Source: Desulfobacillus sp041396245 (GTDB lineage: Bacteria; Pseudomonadota; Gammaproteobacteria; Burkholderiales; Rhodocyclaceae). Taken from it: DNA of 64,000 nt. Position 1 is the first letter of the stretch. The number at the start of each line of letters is the position of its first letter. The translations under genes were made by a program, and so were the position numbers. The stretch covers positions 62,001-126,000 of the forward strand of contig JAWKYW010000001.1 in assembly GCA_041396245.1 (NCBI GenBank). The letters are read 5' to 3'. Positions 48,206 to 56,871 of the stretch are shown here, one piece after another. Below the pieces are notes generated by a model, which was given only the letters and a program-made list of their open reading frames with translations, was not told the origin of the DNA and searched no databases.

Positions 48206-48280
48206 GGTCCCACCTCGCAATGTCACGCTGGAAATCGGCGATCAGCCGCTCGGGCGTGGTGATTGCGATCTTACTCCAAC
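48186..48280 (-). pseudogene. Truncated remnant of a TumE-type (DUF6516) toxin
   Basis: On the minus strand a frame reads WSKIAITTPERLIADFQRDI then ARWDHENRHS and a stop, without any start. It overlaps the beginning of the TumA-like gene, the usual toxin-antitoxin arrangement. The resemblance to TumE C-termini is from memory. The upstream part of the gene is missing: the end of the MFS transporter gene lies there instead. Confidence 0.5.
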
Positions 48281-48285
48281 CTGCA

Positions 48286-49479
48286 TCAGGCGGCCCTGCG
48301 CCGCTTCAGCCAGAACAGGCTGGTGGCGAAGGCGCTGACGAGGACAAAGGGGATGGCGATCTGGTTGAGCACCGTCCAGCCGGCGCTGGTGACCAGCAGG
48401 CCGGAGAAGAACGAGGAGCCGGCCATGGCGAAGAACATCAGGAAGTCGTTGAGGCCCTGGGTCTTGGCCTTCTCTTCCGGCGCGTAGGCCTCGGTGAGCA
48501 GCGTGGTGCCGCCGATGTAGAGGAAGTTCCAGCCGATGCCGAGCAGCAGCAGCGCCCACCAGAAGTGCATCAGGGTGATGCCCTGCACGGCGATGACGAT
48601 GCAGGCTGCCATCAGTGCGGCGCCGGCGAAGAGGACGTTGAGCACGCCGAAGCGCGCGATCAGGTGGCCGGTGAAGAAGCTCGGCGCGAACATGCCGATG
48701 ACGTGCCACTGCAGGACGAAGGCGGTGTCGCCGAAGCCGAGGCCGCAGAAGTCCATCGCCAGTGGCGTGGCGTTCATCAGCAGGTTCATGACGCCGTAGC
48801 CGACGGCGGCCGACAGCGCGGCGACGACGAACACCGGCTGGCGCGCGATCTCGCGCAGGGGGCGGCCGCCGCCGTGCTGCTCGGACTGACTTTGCGGCGG
48901 GAAGCGCAGGCTGGCGGCGATGGCCATGGCGACGAGGGCGAAGCCGATCAGCGAGGCATACGAGGCGAGGTACTGCGGCGCGACGAGGTCGCGCGTCACC
49001 TTGCCCACCGCCGGGCCGAGGAAGCCGCCGACGATGCCGCCGGCCAGCGTCAGCGAGATGGCGCGGCTCTTCCAGTCGGGCGGCGCCACCTCGGCGGCGG
49101 CGAAGCGCAGGTACTGGCCGAAGGCCTGGTAGATGCCGGAGCAGAAGGTGGCGGCGCAGAGCAGCCAGAAGCTCTGCAGGAAAATCGCCAGCGCGCCGAT
49201 GGCGCCGCCGAGCATGCCGCTGAAGGCGCCGAGGATGAAGCCGGCGCGGCGGCCGTGGCGTCGCATGAAGTGCGAGGCCGGCAGGGTGGACACCGCCGAG
49301 CCGAGCACGTAGCCGACGACGGGCAGGGTGGCCAGGCGTTTGTCCGGCGCCAGGGCGAAGCCGGCCAGGGCGTTGATGGCGACCAGGGTGACGCCGTTGG
49401 TGAGCAGCAGGGCCTGGCAGGCGGCGAGGAGGGCGACGGCGCGATGGGCCGGGGCGGTCGGCGTGGGTGAGGAGGTCAT
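48286..49479 (-). CDS. MFS transporter
   Basis: A 397-residue major facilitator with twelve predicted helices. The motif-A-like loop is GSAVSTLPASHFMRRHGRRA between helices 2 and 3. A basic/Gln-rich central loop (FPPQSQSEQHGGGRPLREIA) contains one AAAGTCAGTC motif. LNDFLMFFAMAGSSFFSGLL lies in the C-terminal half. The substrate is unknown. Its 3' end adjoins a toxin remnant, suggesting a past rearrangement at this boundary. Confidence 0.85.
   Translation of the reverse strand: MTSSPTPTAPAHRAVALLAACQALLLTNGVTLVAINALAGFALAPDKRLATLPVVGYVLGSAVSTLPASHFMRRHGRRAGFILGAFSGMLGGAIGALAIFLQSFWLLCAATFCSGIYQAFGQYLRFAAAEVAPPDWKSRAISLTLAGGIVGGFLGPAVGKVTRDLVAPQYLASYASLIGFALVAMAIAASLRFPPQSQSEQHGGGRPLREIARQPVFVVAALSAAVGYGVMNLLMNATPLAMDFCGLGFGDTAFVLQWHVIGMFAPSFFTGHLIARFGVLNVLFAGAALMAACIVIAVQGITLMHFWWALLLLGIGWNFLYIGGTTLLTEAYAPEEKAKTQGLNDFLMFFAMAGSSFFSGLLVTSAGWTVLNQIAIPFVLVSAFATSLFWLKRRRAA
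48884..48893 (-). repeat. AAAGTCAGTC motif, copy 6
   Basis: Exact 10-mer read in the sense of the MFS gene, encoding Gln-Ser-Gln-Ser in its cytoplasmic loop, a site tolerant of sequence change. Confidence 0.7.
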
Positions 49480-49524
49480 CGGTTCAGTATTCGCATGGAG
49501 TTGCGAATACTACCCGAGAGCGGG

Positions 49525-50292
49525 CTATTCCACCATGTCGCGGTAGGCGTGCCAGGTGGCGTGGCCGAGGACCGGGCCGACGACGAGCATGCCGGCGAGG
49601 AAAGTGACGAGGCCCAGTCCGCCGAGCAGGGCGATCAGGCCGGCCCAGACGAACATGGCGGCCGGGTTGGCCAGCAGCGCGCGCACGCTGGCGATGGATG
49701 CGGTGATGGCATCGTGGCCGCGATCGAGCATGAGCGGGATCGAGATCAGGCTGATCGAGAAGGCGAGCAGGGCGAACAGGCCGCCGATGGCGAAATAGGC
49801 GGCGAGGAAGCCGAGATGGTCGGTCGACACGACATGGCGCAGGAAGCCGGAGAGGGTCGGCATCTCGCCCGAGTAGAACAGGGCGAACACCACCATCGAG
49901 GCGCGCGCCCAGACGAGGAACAGCACCAGCAGGATGGCGGCGAACACGCCGAGGTTGCCGGCGTTGCCCTTCCAGGCCGTCAGCGTCGGGCCGAGGCTGC
50001 AGGGCAGGCCGCGCTCGCGCCGGCGGCTGATCTCGTAGAGGCCGATGGCGAAGAAGGGGCCGCCGATGAGGAAGCCCGTTGTGACGGCGGCGACGTACTC
50101 CGGCGCGCCGCCCAGCGCCAGCACCATCAGCGCGCCGCCGGCGACGAAGCAGACGCCGTAGAAGAGGCTGGCGAAGGGGCAGGCACGAAGGTCCTCCCAG
50201 CCGCGCCTGAGCCAGCCGAGCGGCTGCGCCATCGCCACCGTGCGCAGGGTCGGGAAGGGGGGCGGCGCGGGGCGGGATTCGTCAGCGCTCAT
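49525..50292 (-). CDS. DUF2189 family integral membrane protein
   Basis: A 255-residue protein with about six helices. It opens with a PLGWLRRGWEDLRACPFASL segment and continues GGPFFAIGLYEISRRRERG, the pattern of the DUF2189 family (once annotated as cytochrome c oxidase subunit I-like). It ends HATWHAYRDMVE. Function is unknown. It lies between two MFS genes on the same strand with gaps of 45 and 95 bases. Confidence 0.8.
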   Translation of the reverse strand: MSADESRPAPPPFPTLRTVAMAQPLGWLRRGWEDLRACPFASLFYGVCFVAGGALMVLALGGAPEYVAAVTTGFLIGGPFFAIGLYEISRRRERGLPCSLGPTLTAWKGNAGNLGVFAAILLVLFLVWARASMVVFALFYSGEMPTLSGFLRHVVSTDHLGFLAAYFAIGGLFALLAFSISLISIPLMLDRGHDAITASIASVRALLANPAAMFVWAGLIALLGGLGLVTFLAGMLVVGPVLGHATWHAYRDMVE

Positions 50293-50387
50293 CGGGCGTG
50301 CATCGTTTTAGGTATGAACGATTCTAGCGGCCGGCCGGGGCCGAAGCAAGACAATTCCTCTCCGTTCCCGGCCACGCCAGCCAGGCA

Positions 50388-51608
50388 CTAGGACCGCACC
50401 TGCACCCGCCCCGCCAGCGTCATCGCCAGCAGCGTCGCCGCCGCCGCCAGCCAGCCGACCAGGCCGTAGCGCAGCACCTGGCCGGCGGCGTCCTGGGTGA
50501 TGATCAGGCCGCCGATCCAGGCCGCCGTGCCCGAGGCGAGCTGCTGCATCGCGCCGGAGATCGAGAGGAAGGTGCCGCGCAGTTCGGGCTTCACCGCCGA
50601 GGTGATGATGGCCATCGCCGGCACCATGCGCCCCGGCACGAAGATGAAGAAGATGGTCGAGGCGATCACCATCAGCCACAGCGGGACCGGCGGCAGGTGG
50701 GTCTGGATGAGCAGCGGCGCAATCGAGCACAGCGCCACCAGGCGGTAGATCCGCACCTTGCCGTGGCGGTCGGCCAGCCGGCCGATCAGGCGCGAGGTGA
50801 AGAAGGTGGCGCAGCCGCCGGCGAGGTAGATGAGGTAGAGGTCTTCCTGGCGGATGCCGACGTTGGCGACCGAGTAGATGGTGATGTAGGGAATCACCAT
50901 GAAGCCGGAGAGCATGATCAGCGAGACGAAGGCGAGCGCCCGCAGGTGGTTGGCGTCGCCCAGCACGGCCAGCATGGCCGCGAGCGGGCGGGCCCGTTCG
51001 GACTCGCCGGTGACGGCGCCGGGGAGGTGCCCGCGCAGCGTCGGCAGCAGGCGCCAGCCCAGGGCCAGCAGGACGGCGGCCAGGGCGGCGATCAGAATGA
51101 AGGGCGCGCGCCAGCCGAAGTGGCTGGCCAGCAGCAGCGACAGCGGCACCCCGGCGACGGTGGACAGGGCGAAGGCCGACATGATGACGCCGCTGGCGCG
51201 GCCGCGCCGCTCGAAGGGAATCAGGTCGCCGACCATGGTCTGCACCATCGCGCCGAGGACGCCGCCGAAGGCGCCGGCGGCGCAGCGGGCGAGCATCAGC
51301 AGGCCGTAGCCGGGCGCCAGGCCGCAGGCCAGCGTCGCCAGCGTGAAGAGGGCGAAGACGGCGAGCAGCAGGCGCTTGCGCTCGAAGCGGTCGACGAAGG
51401 TGGCGGCCAGCAGGCCGGTGCCGGCGCCGGTGAAGGTGTAGGCCGAGACCAGCAGGCCGAACTCGTGGGTGCCGATGGCGAGCTCGTGCATCAGGATCGG
51501 CCCGAGCGGCATCATCACCATGAAGTCGAGGATGTGGGCGAACTGGATGCCGGCCAGCGTCAGCAGCAGCAGGCGCTCGCGCAGGGGGTCGAGCGGTTGA
51601 GTATTCAT
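50388..51608 (-). CDS. MFS transporter (drug-efflux/arabinose-export type)
   Basis: A 406-residue, twelve-helix transporter of the DHA1-like group. FAHILDFMVMMPLGPILM is a typical first helix with Asp. LAATFVDRFERKRLLL is motif A, and FALSTVAGVPLSLLLASHFG WRAPF is motif C plus the following loop. It could export drugs or sugars, and the substrate is not determinable. An inverted repeat lies directly upstream of its start. Confidence 0.87.
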   Translation of the reverse strand: MNTQPLDPLRERLLLLTLAGIQFAHILDFMVMMPLGPILMHELAIGTHEFGLLVSAYTFTGAGTGLLAATFVDRFERKRLLLAVFALFTLATLACGLAPGYGLLMLARCAAGAFGGVLGAMVQTMVGDLIPFERRGRASGVIMSAFALSTVAGVPLSLLLASHFGWRAPFILIAALAAVLLALGWRLLPTLRGHLPGAVTGESERARPLAAMLAVLGDANHLRALAFVSLIMLSGFMVIPYITIYSVANVGIRQEDLYLIYLAGGCATFFTSRLIGRLADRHGKVRIYRLVALCSIAPLLIQTHLPPVPLWLMVIASTIFFIFVPGRMVPAMAIITSAVKPELRGTFLSISGAMQQLASGTAAWIGGLIITQDAAGQVLRYGLVGWLAAAATLLAMTLAGRVQVRS

Positions 51609-51619
51609 TTCACGGGAAG

Positions 51620-51690
51620 CGATTCACCACGGCGCGCACGGCGACGCGGCGAAAACATGGCATGCCTTATCGCCGTGTGCGCCGTGGTTG
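51620..51690. repeat. Inverted repeat with CACCACGG-type ends, family D (copy 1)
   Basis: ACCACGGCGCGCACGGCGA (51623-51641) and TCGCCGTGTGCGCCGTGGT (51669-51687) pair with one mismatch around a 27-base loop. It separates the upstream MFS start from the end of the exporter operon. The ends resemble the element at 54261-54566. Confidence 0.75.
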
Positions 51691-51707
51691 GCATGAGGAT
51701 TTCGGAT

Positions 51708-52907
51708 TCATTCGCTGCGCAGCGCCTCGAGCGGGTCGAGGGCGGCGGCGTGGCGGGCCGGCGCGACGCCGGCGGCGAGGCCGACGCCGATGGCGACCCC
51801 TTCCGCCAGCACGGCGTAGATCCAGGGCGTGTGCACCGGCAGCGCCGGGAAAGTCAGTCCCAGCAGCACGGCGACCGTCCAGCCGAGCAGCAGGCCGGCG
51901 GCGCCGCCCAGCGCCGAGAGCAGCGCCGCCTCGCCGAGGAACAGCAGCAGGATGCTGCGCCGGGTGGCGCCGATGGCGCGCAGGAGGCCGATTTCGGAGG
52001 TGCGCTCGGCCACGCCGATGGTGAGGATGGTGAGGATGCCGACGCCGCCCACCAGGAGCGAGATGCCGCCGATGGCCGCCACCGCGAAGGTGATCGCGTC
52101 GAGGATGGTGCCGAAGACTTCCAGCATCTTCTGCTGCGGCGTGACGGTGAAGTCCTCGGCGCCGTGGCGCGCGACGAGGATGCGCCGGATGCCCTCTTCC
52201 ACCTCGGCCAGCGGTGCCGTCGGCTCGTAGATGACGTCGATCTCCATCAGGCTTTCGCGGTTGAACATGTCGAGCGCGCGCGCCACGGGGATGTAGACCG
52301 TGTCGTCGAGGTCGAAGCCGAGCACCTGGCCCTTGGATTCCATGACGCCGACGACCCGGTAGCGCTCGCCGCCGACGCGGATGCGGGCGCCGAGCGGGTT
52401 GTCGCCGCCGAAGAGCTCCTGCGCCACCTTCGAGCCGAGCACCGTGAAGGCGCGCGCGGCGTGCGGATCGTCGGGCGGCAGGAACTCGCCGACGGCCACG
52501 CGCATGGAGAAGGCGCGGGCGAAATCGGGCCCGCTGCCGTAGAGCGTGACGCGGCGGCTGCGGCCGGCGTGCACCACCTCGGCGTTGCCCTGCACGATCG
52601 GCACCGCCATCTGCACGTAGGGTGCGCGCCGCAGCGCGACGGCGTCGTCGATGGACAGCGGGCGCACGGTGTTCACCGCGCCGAGCGGCGCGCCGTGCGT
52701 TTCGATGCGCCCCGGCGCGACGCCGATGATGTTGGTGCCGAACTGCGAGAACTCGGCGATGACGAAGCGGTGCAGGCCCTCGCCGATGGAGGTCAGCAGG
52801 ATCACCGAGGCGATGCCCACCGCGATGCCGAGCGCCGTCAGCAGGGTGCGCAACCGGTGCGCCCTGAGCGAGGCGAGGGTGAAGGCGATGAAGTCCTTCG
52901 CGATCAC
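51708..52907 (-). CDS. MacB-type ABC transporter permease (second)
   Basis: A 399-residue FtsX-like permease with one N-terminal helix (RTLLTALGIAVGIASVILLT). A large periplasmic domain follows (~45-280), then three C-terminal helices (FAVAAIGGISLLVGGVGILT and onward) and the closing PARHAAALDPLEALR. The start is the GTG at 52907. The frame continues upstream into a REP-like repeat, giving a spurious MDSRLRGNDG leader. Paired with the next permease it would form a heterodimer served by one ATPase. Confidence 0.87.
   Translation of the reverse strand: MIAKDFIAFTLASLRAHRLRTLLTALGIAVGIASVILLTSIGEGLHRFVIAEFSQFGTNIIGVAPGRIETHGAPLGAVNTVRPLSIDDAVALRRAPYVQMAVPIVQGNAEVVHAGRSRRVTLYGSGPDFARAFSMRVAVGEFLPPDDPHAARAFTVLGSKVAQELFGGDNPLGARIRVGGERYRVVGVMESKGQVLGFDLDDTVYIPVARALDMFNRESLMEIDVIYEPTAPLAEVEEGIRRILVARHGAEDFTVTPQQKMLEVFGTILDAITFAVAAIGGISLLVGGVGILTILTIGVAERTSEIGLLRAIGATRRSILLLFLGEAALLSALGGAAGLLLGWTVAVLLGLTFPALPVHTPWIYAVLAEGVAIGVGLAAGVAPARHAAALDPLEALRSE
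51850..51859 (+). repeat. AAAGTCAGTC motif, copy 7
   Basis: Exact 10-mer antisense to the permease gene, which reads Gly-Leu-Thr-Phe-Pro here, inside its last hydrophobic region. It is followed by CCAGC. Confidence 0.7.
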
Positions 52908-52942
52908 AAGGCCTGCGTATCCACAAGGCTTGGCAAAATCCC

Positions 52943-53014
52943 CGTCATTCCCGCGCAAGCGGGAATCCATGAGCCTGCGCAGGACGCTGGATTCCCGCTT
53001 GCGCGGGAATGACG
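52943..53014. repeat. REP-like palindromic repeat, family A (copy 3)
   Basis: CGTCATTCCCGCGCAAGCGG and CCGCTTGCGCGGGAATGACG pair around a ~30-base spacer, between the two permease genes of one operon. The arms are nearly identical to those of the copy at 6992. Confidence 0.85.
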
Positions 53015-53034
53015 ATAATCCTTGGCGTTGTTCT

Positions 53035-54243
53035 TCATCGCTTCGACAAGGCCATGACCGGATCGAGCGCCGCGGCGCGCCGGGCCGGCACCACGGTGAA
53101 CAGCACCGAAGTGACGATGGCGGTGAGCGGGGCGGCGATCAGGGCCCACCAGGGCGCGGTGAACGGGATGTCGGGGAAGACGCGGCCGATGGCGGCCTGG
53201 CCGAGCTGGCCGACGGCGAGGCCGAGCGCGGCGCCGCCCAGCGCCAGCATCACCGCCTCGGTGAGGAAGGCGGCGCGGATCTGCCGGCCGGTGGCGCCGA
53301 GGGCCTTGAGCAGGCCGATCTCGCGGCGCCGCTGGGTCACGGCGATCAGCATGACGTTCATGATCAGGATGCCGGCCACGGCCAGGCTGATGGCGGCGAT
53401 GCCGCCCACCGCCAGGGTCAGCGTGCGCAGGATGCGGTCGAAGGTGGCCAGCACGGCGTCCTGGGTGATGACCGTGATGTCGCGCTCGCCCTCGTGGCGC
53501 AGGCGGATGATTTCCTCGACGTCGGCGCGGGCGGCGGGAATCTGCTCGCGGCTCTTCGCCTCGACGAAGATGCGGAAAAGGGACTCGGTGTTGAACAGCG
53601 CCTGGGCGGCAGAGAGCGGCACGACGACGATCTCGTCGGTGTTGAAGCCGAGCGAGGCGCCCTGGCGGGCGAGCACGCCGACGACGCGGAAGCGGCGGTC
53701 GCCGATGCGCAGCCACTCGCCCAGCACCCGGCGCCCGCCGAAGAGCTCGGAGGCCACCTTGGCGCCGATGACGCAGACCGGCTGGCCGTGGCGCGGGTCG
53801 CCTTCGGGCAGGAAGGTGCCGCGCGCCAGCGCCATCTCCCGCACCTGGATGAATTCGGCGGTGGTGCCGAGCACCGGCGACTCGCGGCCGAGGCTGCCGA
53901 CGCGCACGTCGCCGGCGCCGACGATGAGGGGGGCGAAGCGCAGGATCGAGGGGCTGCGCCTGAGTGCCAGGGCGTCTTCGATGGTCAGGTCGCGCGGCGT
54001 CCTGCCCATCATCACGCCGGGCATGGCGCCGGACGTCTCGGAACGGCCCGGCAGCACGATGAGGAGGTTGGTGCCGAGCGCGCCGAACTGGTTCACCACG
54101 TACAGCCGCGCGCCCTCGCCGATGGCGCTCACCGCCACCACGGCGGCCACGCCGATGCCCATGGCGAGCAGGATCAGCGCGGTGCGCGCGCGGTTGCCGC
54201 CGAGCACCTGCCAGGCGAAGCGGAGCAGGTCAGCGAAGCGCAT
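53035..54243 (-). CDS. MacB-type ABC transporter permease (first)
   Basis: A 402-residue FtsX-like permease. The first helix is RTALILLAMGIGVAAVVAVS, with a periplasmic MacB-PCD domain at ~40-270. Three C-terminal helices follow, with AISLAVAGILIMNVMLIAVT followed by QRRREIGLLKALGATGRQI, the coupling-helix region. It ends PARRAAALDPVMALSKR. No ribosome-binding site is seen: an 18-bp palindrome (54249-54266) lies five bases upstream. It follows the ATPase gene after a repeat-filled gap. Confidence 0.88.
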   Translation of the reverse strand: MRFADLLRFAWQVLGGNRARTALILLAMGIGVAAVVAVSAIGEGARLYVVNQFGALGTNLLIVLPGRSETSGAMPGVMMGRTPRDLTIEDALALRRSPSILRFAPLIVGAGDVRVGSLGRESPVLGTTAEFIQVREMALARGTFLPEGDPRHGQPVCVIGAKVASELFGGRRVLGEWLRIGDRRFRVVGVLARQGASLGFNTDEIVVVPLSAAQALFNTESLFRIFVEAKSREQIPAARADVEEIIRLRHEGERDITVITQDAVLATFDRILRTLTLAVGGIAAISLAVAGILIMNVMLIAVTQRRREIGLLKALGATGRQIRAAFLTEAVMLALGGAALGLAVGQLGQAAIGRVFPDIPFTAPWWALIAAPLTAIVTSVLFTVVPARRAAALDPVMALSKR

Positions 54244-54248
54244 AAATG

Positions 54249-54266
54249 GGTGAAAGCGCTTTCACC
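54249..54266. repeat. Perfect 18-bp palindrome at the permease start
   Basis: GGTGAAAGC followed by GCTTTCACC, directly upstream of the first permease's start codon. It could be the edge of the family D element or could fold in the mRNA and limit translation of the permease. Confidence 0.6.
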
Positions 54267-54566
54267 ACGGCGAACACGGAGGCATGGAGAATGCAGAGGA
54301 ACCAAATGCAAAGTTGATCTTGATTGCCCAAGAGGTTCAGCCTTGCTCGCGCCTGCTTTCCGTTGCCATGGTGCAACCTTTTCATCGTCATACCGGCGAA
54401 GGCCGGTATCCAGCATATGGCTTGAATGCTTGTACGGCCGCTCTGGATGCCGGCCTTCGCCGGCATGACGAGGTTGGGACCGGCGTGAAGCCAGGCCGAG
54501 TTTTCATGGCAATCAGGAATGCCAATTTCCGTGAACTCCGTGCCTTCGTGTTCTCTGTACGGAAGG
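54261..54566. repeat. Composite repeat block, family D ends around a family A element
   Basis: The 332-base gap between ATPase and permease genes (54244-54575) holds no gene. Its left end reads CACCACGGCGAACACGGAGG and its right end CTCCGTGCCTTCGTGTTCTC, roughly complementary. In between, at 54386-54470, sits a complete family A repeat. Confidence 0.6.
54386..54470. repeat. REP-like palindromic repeat, family A variant (copy 4)
   Basis: CGTCATACCGGCGAAGGCCG and CGGCCTTCGCCGGCATGACG are inverted around a ~45-base spacer. Compared with other family A copies, CCCGCG is replaced by CCGGCG on both arms, a compensated change that keeps the stem. Confidence 0.8.
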
Positions 54567-54575
54567 AGGCTGGTT

Positions 54576-55259
54576 TTAGTCATTGCCGCCCCTTTCGTCG
54601 CTGACGAGTTCGCCGTCGACCAGGCGGATGCGCCGCTGCGCGCGGGCGCCGATCTCCGGGTCGTGGGTGACGATGGCCAGGGTGCCGCCGTCCTGATGCA
54701 CGCGCTCGAGCACCGCCATCACCTCCTGGCCGGTGTGGCGGTCGAGGTTGCCGGTCGGTTCGTCGGCGAGGATCAGCGTCGGGCCCATGACCATGGCACG
54801 GGCGATGGCGACGCGCTGGCACTGGCCGCCGGAGAGCTGGTCGGGGCGGTGGTCGGCGCGCGCTTCCAGGCCGTAGGCGGCGAGCAGGCGATCGAGGCGC
54901 CGCCGCCGCTCGGCCGGGTCGATGCCTGCCAGCACCATCGGCAGCTCGATGTTCTGCTCGGCGGTCAGGCGCGGCACGAGGTGGAAGAACTGGAAGACGA
55001 AGCCGATGGCCTCGCGCCGCACCCGCGCCAGCTCGTCGTCGGCGAGGCCGGTGACGTCGTGGCCGTTCAGTTCGTAGCGGCCGGCATTCGGCCGGTCGAG
55101 CAGGCCCAGCACGTTGAGCAGGGTGGACTTGCCCGAGCCGGACGGGCCCATGATGGAAAGGTATTCACCCTGGTCGATGTCCAGGCTGATGCCGCGCAGG
55201 GCATGCACTTCCTCGTCGCCGACGCGGAAAACGCGCTCGATGCCGGTGAGGCGGATCAT
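54576..55259 (-). CDS. MacB-type ABC transporter ATP-binding protein
   Basis: A 227-residue ATPase of the LolD/MacB group. Walker A is GPSGSGKST (residues 38-46) and the Q loop lies in GFVFQFFHLVPRLTAEQN. The signature is LSGGQCQRVAIARA, with Cys where a Gln is usual, then Walker B LILADEPTGNLD and the switch THD. The ATG overlaps the adaptor stop (ATGA). With the adaptor and two permeases it forms a complete tripartite-type exporter apart from an outer-membrane channel, which is not encoded here. Confidence 0.92.
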   Translation of the reverse strand: MIRLTGIERVFRVGDEEVHALRGISLDIDQGEYLSIMGPSGSGKSTLLNVLGLLDRPNAGRYELNGHDVTGLADDELARVRREAIGFVFQFFHLVPRLTAEQNIELPMVLAGIDPAERRRRLDRLLAAYGLEARADHRPDQLSGGQCQRVAIARAMVMGPTLILADEPTGNLDRHTGQEVMAVLERVHQDGGTLAIVTHDPEIGARAQRRIRLVDGELVSDERGGND

Positions 55260-56434
55260 TTCGCCTTCGCGCTCGGCTTTTCCTCGGCCACGGCCAGGAC
55301 GCCGGCCTTGACGCCTTCGCGCTCGAGCGAGGTGACGACGCGGTCGCCGCGGGCCAGGCCGCTCTTCACCTCGGTGAATTCCCAGTTGCTGAGGCCGGCC
55401 TCGATCTTCCTTTCCTCGAGGACGCCGTCGGCATTCAGCAGCAGCACGCGGCTGCCGGGCATCAGCGCCGTGGTGGGCAGGCGCAGCACGTCGTCGCGGG
55501 CGTCGACCACCACCTCGATGTCGGCGCTGTAGCCGACCAGCAGGTGGCGGGTGTCGCCGGGATCGTCGAATTCGACCTCCACTTCCACCGTGCGGGCCTG
55601 CTTCTCCAGCGCCAGGACGTAGGGGGCGATGCGGCGCAGCTTGCCGCCGAAGTGCCGGTCGCGGTAGGCGTCGAGCGTGATGCGGCCGCGCATGCCCACC
55701 TGCAGGCGGGCGGCATCCACCTCGTCGATCGGCGCGGTGACATACAGGCAGGTGTCGTCGATGAGGTCGATGGCGGGCAGGGTCATGATGCCGGGCGGCG
55801 AGGGCGTGAGGTATTCGCCGACCTCGCCGTTGACCTCGGCGACGATGCCGTCGAAGGGCGCCTTGACGACGGTGCGGGCGGTGTCGGCACGCGAGGCGCC
55901 GATGCGCGCCTGCGCCTCCTGCGCCAGGGCGCGGGCGGCATTGCAGCCGGCCTGCTTCGCCCGGGCCTCGCTCTCGGCGCGGTCGACCTGGCCCTCGGAG
56001 ACGAAGCCCTTGTCGCGCAGGGCGCGGCTGCGGGCGGCCTCGCGCGTGGCGGTGTCGGCGAGCAGGCAGGCCTCGTTGACGCGCGCGCGCGCCGATTGCA
56101 ACTGCTCGACGGCGATGCGCTCGCGCGCGGCGAGGTCGTCGTTCCACAGCTCGACCAGCACCTGGCCGGCCTTGACGCGGTCGCCTTCGCGCACCGTCAG
56201 CCGGTCGATGCGCCCGCCCTGCGGCGGCGCCAGCCGGGCGCGGCGGCAGGCGGCGACCGAGCCGGCGCGGGTGTTGGCGACGGAGGCCTCGACCTTGCCG
56301 GCGTCGATCGCGGCGACGACGACGGCGACGGGCGTCGGCCGCGTCAGGTAGAAAGTCAGTCCCGCCAGGACGGCGGCGAGGGCGAGGACGATCAGCCCGC
56401 GGCGCAGGAGAGGGGAGGAAGCGGGTGAAGTCAT
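55256..56434 (-). CDS. HlyD/MacA-like periplasmic adaptor subunit
   Basis: A 392-residue membrane-fusion protein. It has an N-terminal anchor helix (LLRRGLIVLALAAVLAGLTF), a biotinyl-lipoyl-like half motif (RIDRLTVREGDRVKAGQVLV) and an alpha-hairpin with two cysteines (VNEACLLADTAT, AKQAGCNAARAL). Then come the second half motif (VVKAPFDGIVAEVNGEVGEY) and beta-barrel domains. Its ATG overlaps the PIN toxin stop by four bases (ATGA), so translation is coupled to a toxin-antitoxin pair. Confidence 0.87.
   Translation of the reverse strand: MTSPASSPLLRRGLIVLALAAVLAGLTFYLTRPTPVAVVVAAIDAGKVEASVANTRAGSVAACRRARLAPPQGGRIDRLTVREGDRVKAGQVLVELWNDDLAARERIAVEQLQSARARVNEACLLADTATREAARSRALRDKGFVSEGQVDRAESEARAKQAGCNAARALAQEAQARIGASRADTARTVVKAPFDGIVAEVNGEVGEYLTPSPPGIMTLPAIDLIDDTCLYVTAPIDEVDAARLQVGMRGRITLDAYRDRHFGGKLRRIAPYVLALEKQARTVEVEVEFDDPGDTRHLLVGYSADIEVVVDARDDVLRLPTTALMPGSRVLLLNADGVLEERKIEAGLSNWEFTEVKSGLARGDRVVTSLEREGVKAGVLAVAEEKPSAKAK
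56352..56361 (+). repeat. AAAGTCAGTC motif, copy 8
   Basis: Exact 10-mer antisense to the adaptor gene, in its N-terminal transmembrane helix (Gly-Leu-Thr-Phe-Tyr), followed by CCGCC. Confidence 0.7.
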
Positions 56435-56871
56435 GGGGAAATCCTGATTTTTCGGCCGGCTTTGATCTTCAGCCGCCGCGCCGCGCGCAGCATCCCTTGG
56501 TCGAGCGTGAAGACTTCGTCGATGGCCTGATTGTGTGCGATGGCCAGATGCAGGGCGTCGGCGGCCCTGAGCTGCGTGGCGAATTCCCGCACGAAGCGGT
56601 CGGCCAGCCTGTAGTCGGCGGCAGCGGGCGGGAACACGTGCAGCGAGCCCTCGACGAAGGCATCGAAAGCCTCCAGGGCGAGCAGGGCGTCCCGGGAAGG
56701 CAGGGCGCCCATGCGCACGTCGCGCGCCATGACGCCGGAGAACTCGAGGCGCGTCCACTGGCTGATGGCCAGGGTGCCGACGGGTTGGCGGGCGAGGCAG
56801 GCTTCCACCGCGCCGGAGAGCGCTTCGGCGCGGAACAGCGGCGTGATGAAGCTGGTGTCGAGATAGATCAC
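56431..56871 (-). CDS. PIN-domain toxin (VapC-like ribonuclease)
   Basis: A 146-residue PIN protein. The acidic active-site residues are all visible: YLDTS (Asp5), RLEFSG (Glu43), RAADALHLA (Asp105) and FTLDQGM (Asp124). VapC toxins cut specific RNAs, often tRNA or rRNA. The start is a GTG that overlaps the antitoxin stop (GTGA). Its own stop overlaps the adaptor start. Confidence 0.9.
   Translation of the reverse strand: MIYLDTSFITPLFRAEALSGAVEACLARQPVGTLAISQWTRLEFSGVMARDVRMGALPSRDALLALEAFDAFVEGSLHVFPPAAADYRLADRFVREFATQLRAADALHLAIAHNQAIDEVFTLDQGMLRAARRLKIKAGRKIRISP

Noticed and set aside
52908..52970. N-terminal extension MDSRLRGNDG of the second permease
   Set aside because: These codons are the arm of a family A repeat, which produces the same DSRLRGNDG-like peptide wherever it is read in that frame. 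The permease starts at the GTG at 52907.
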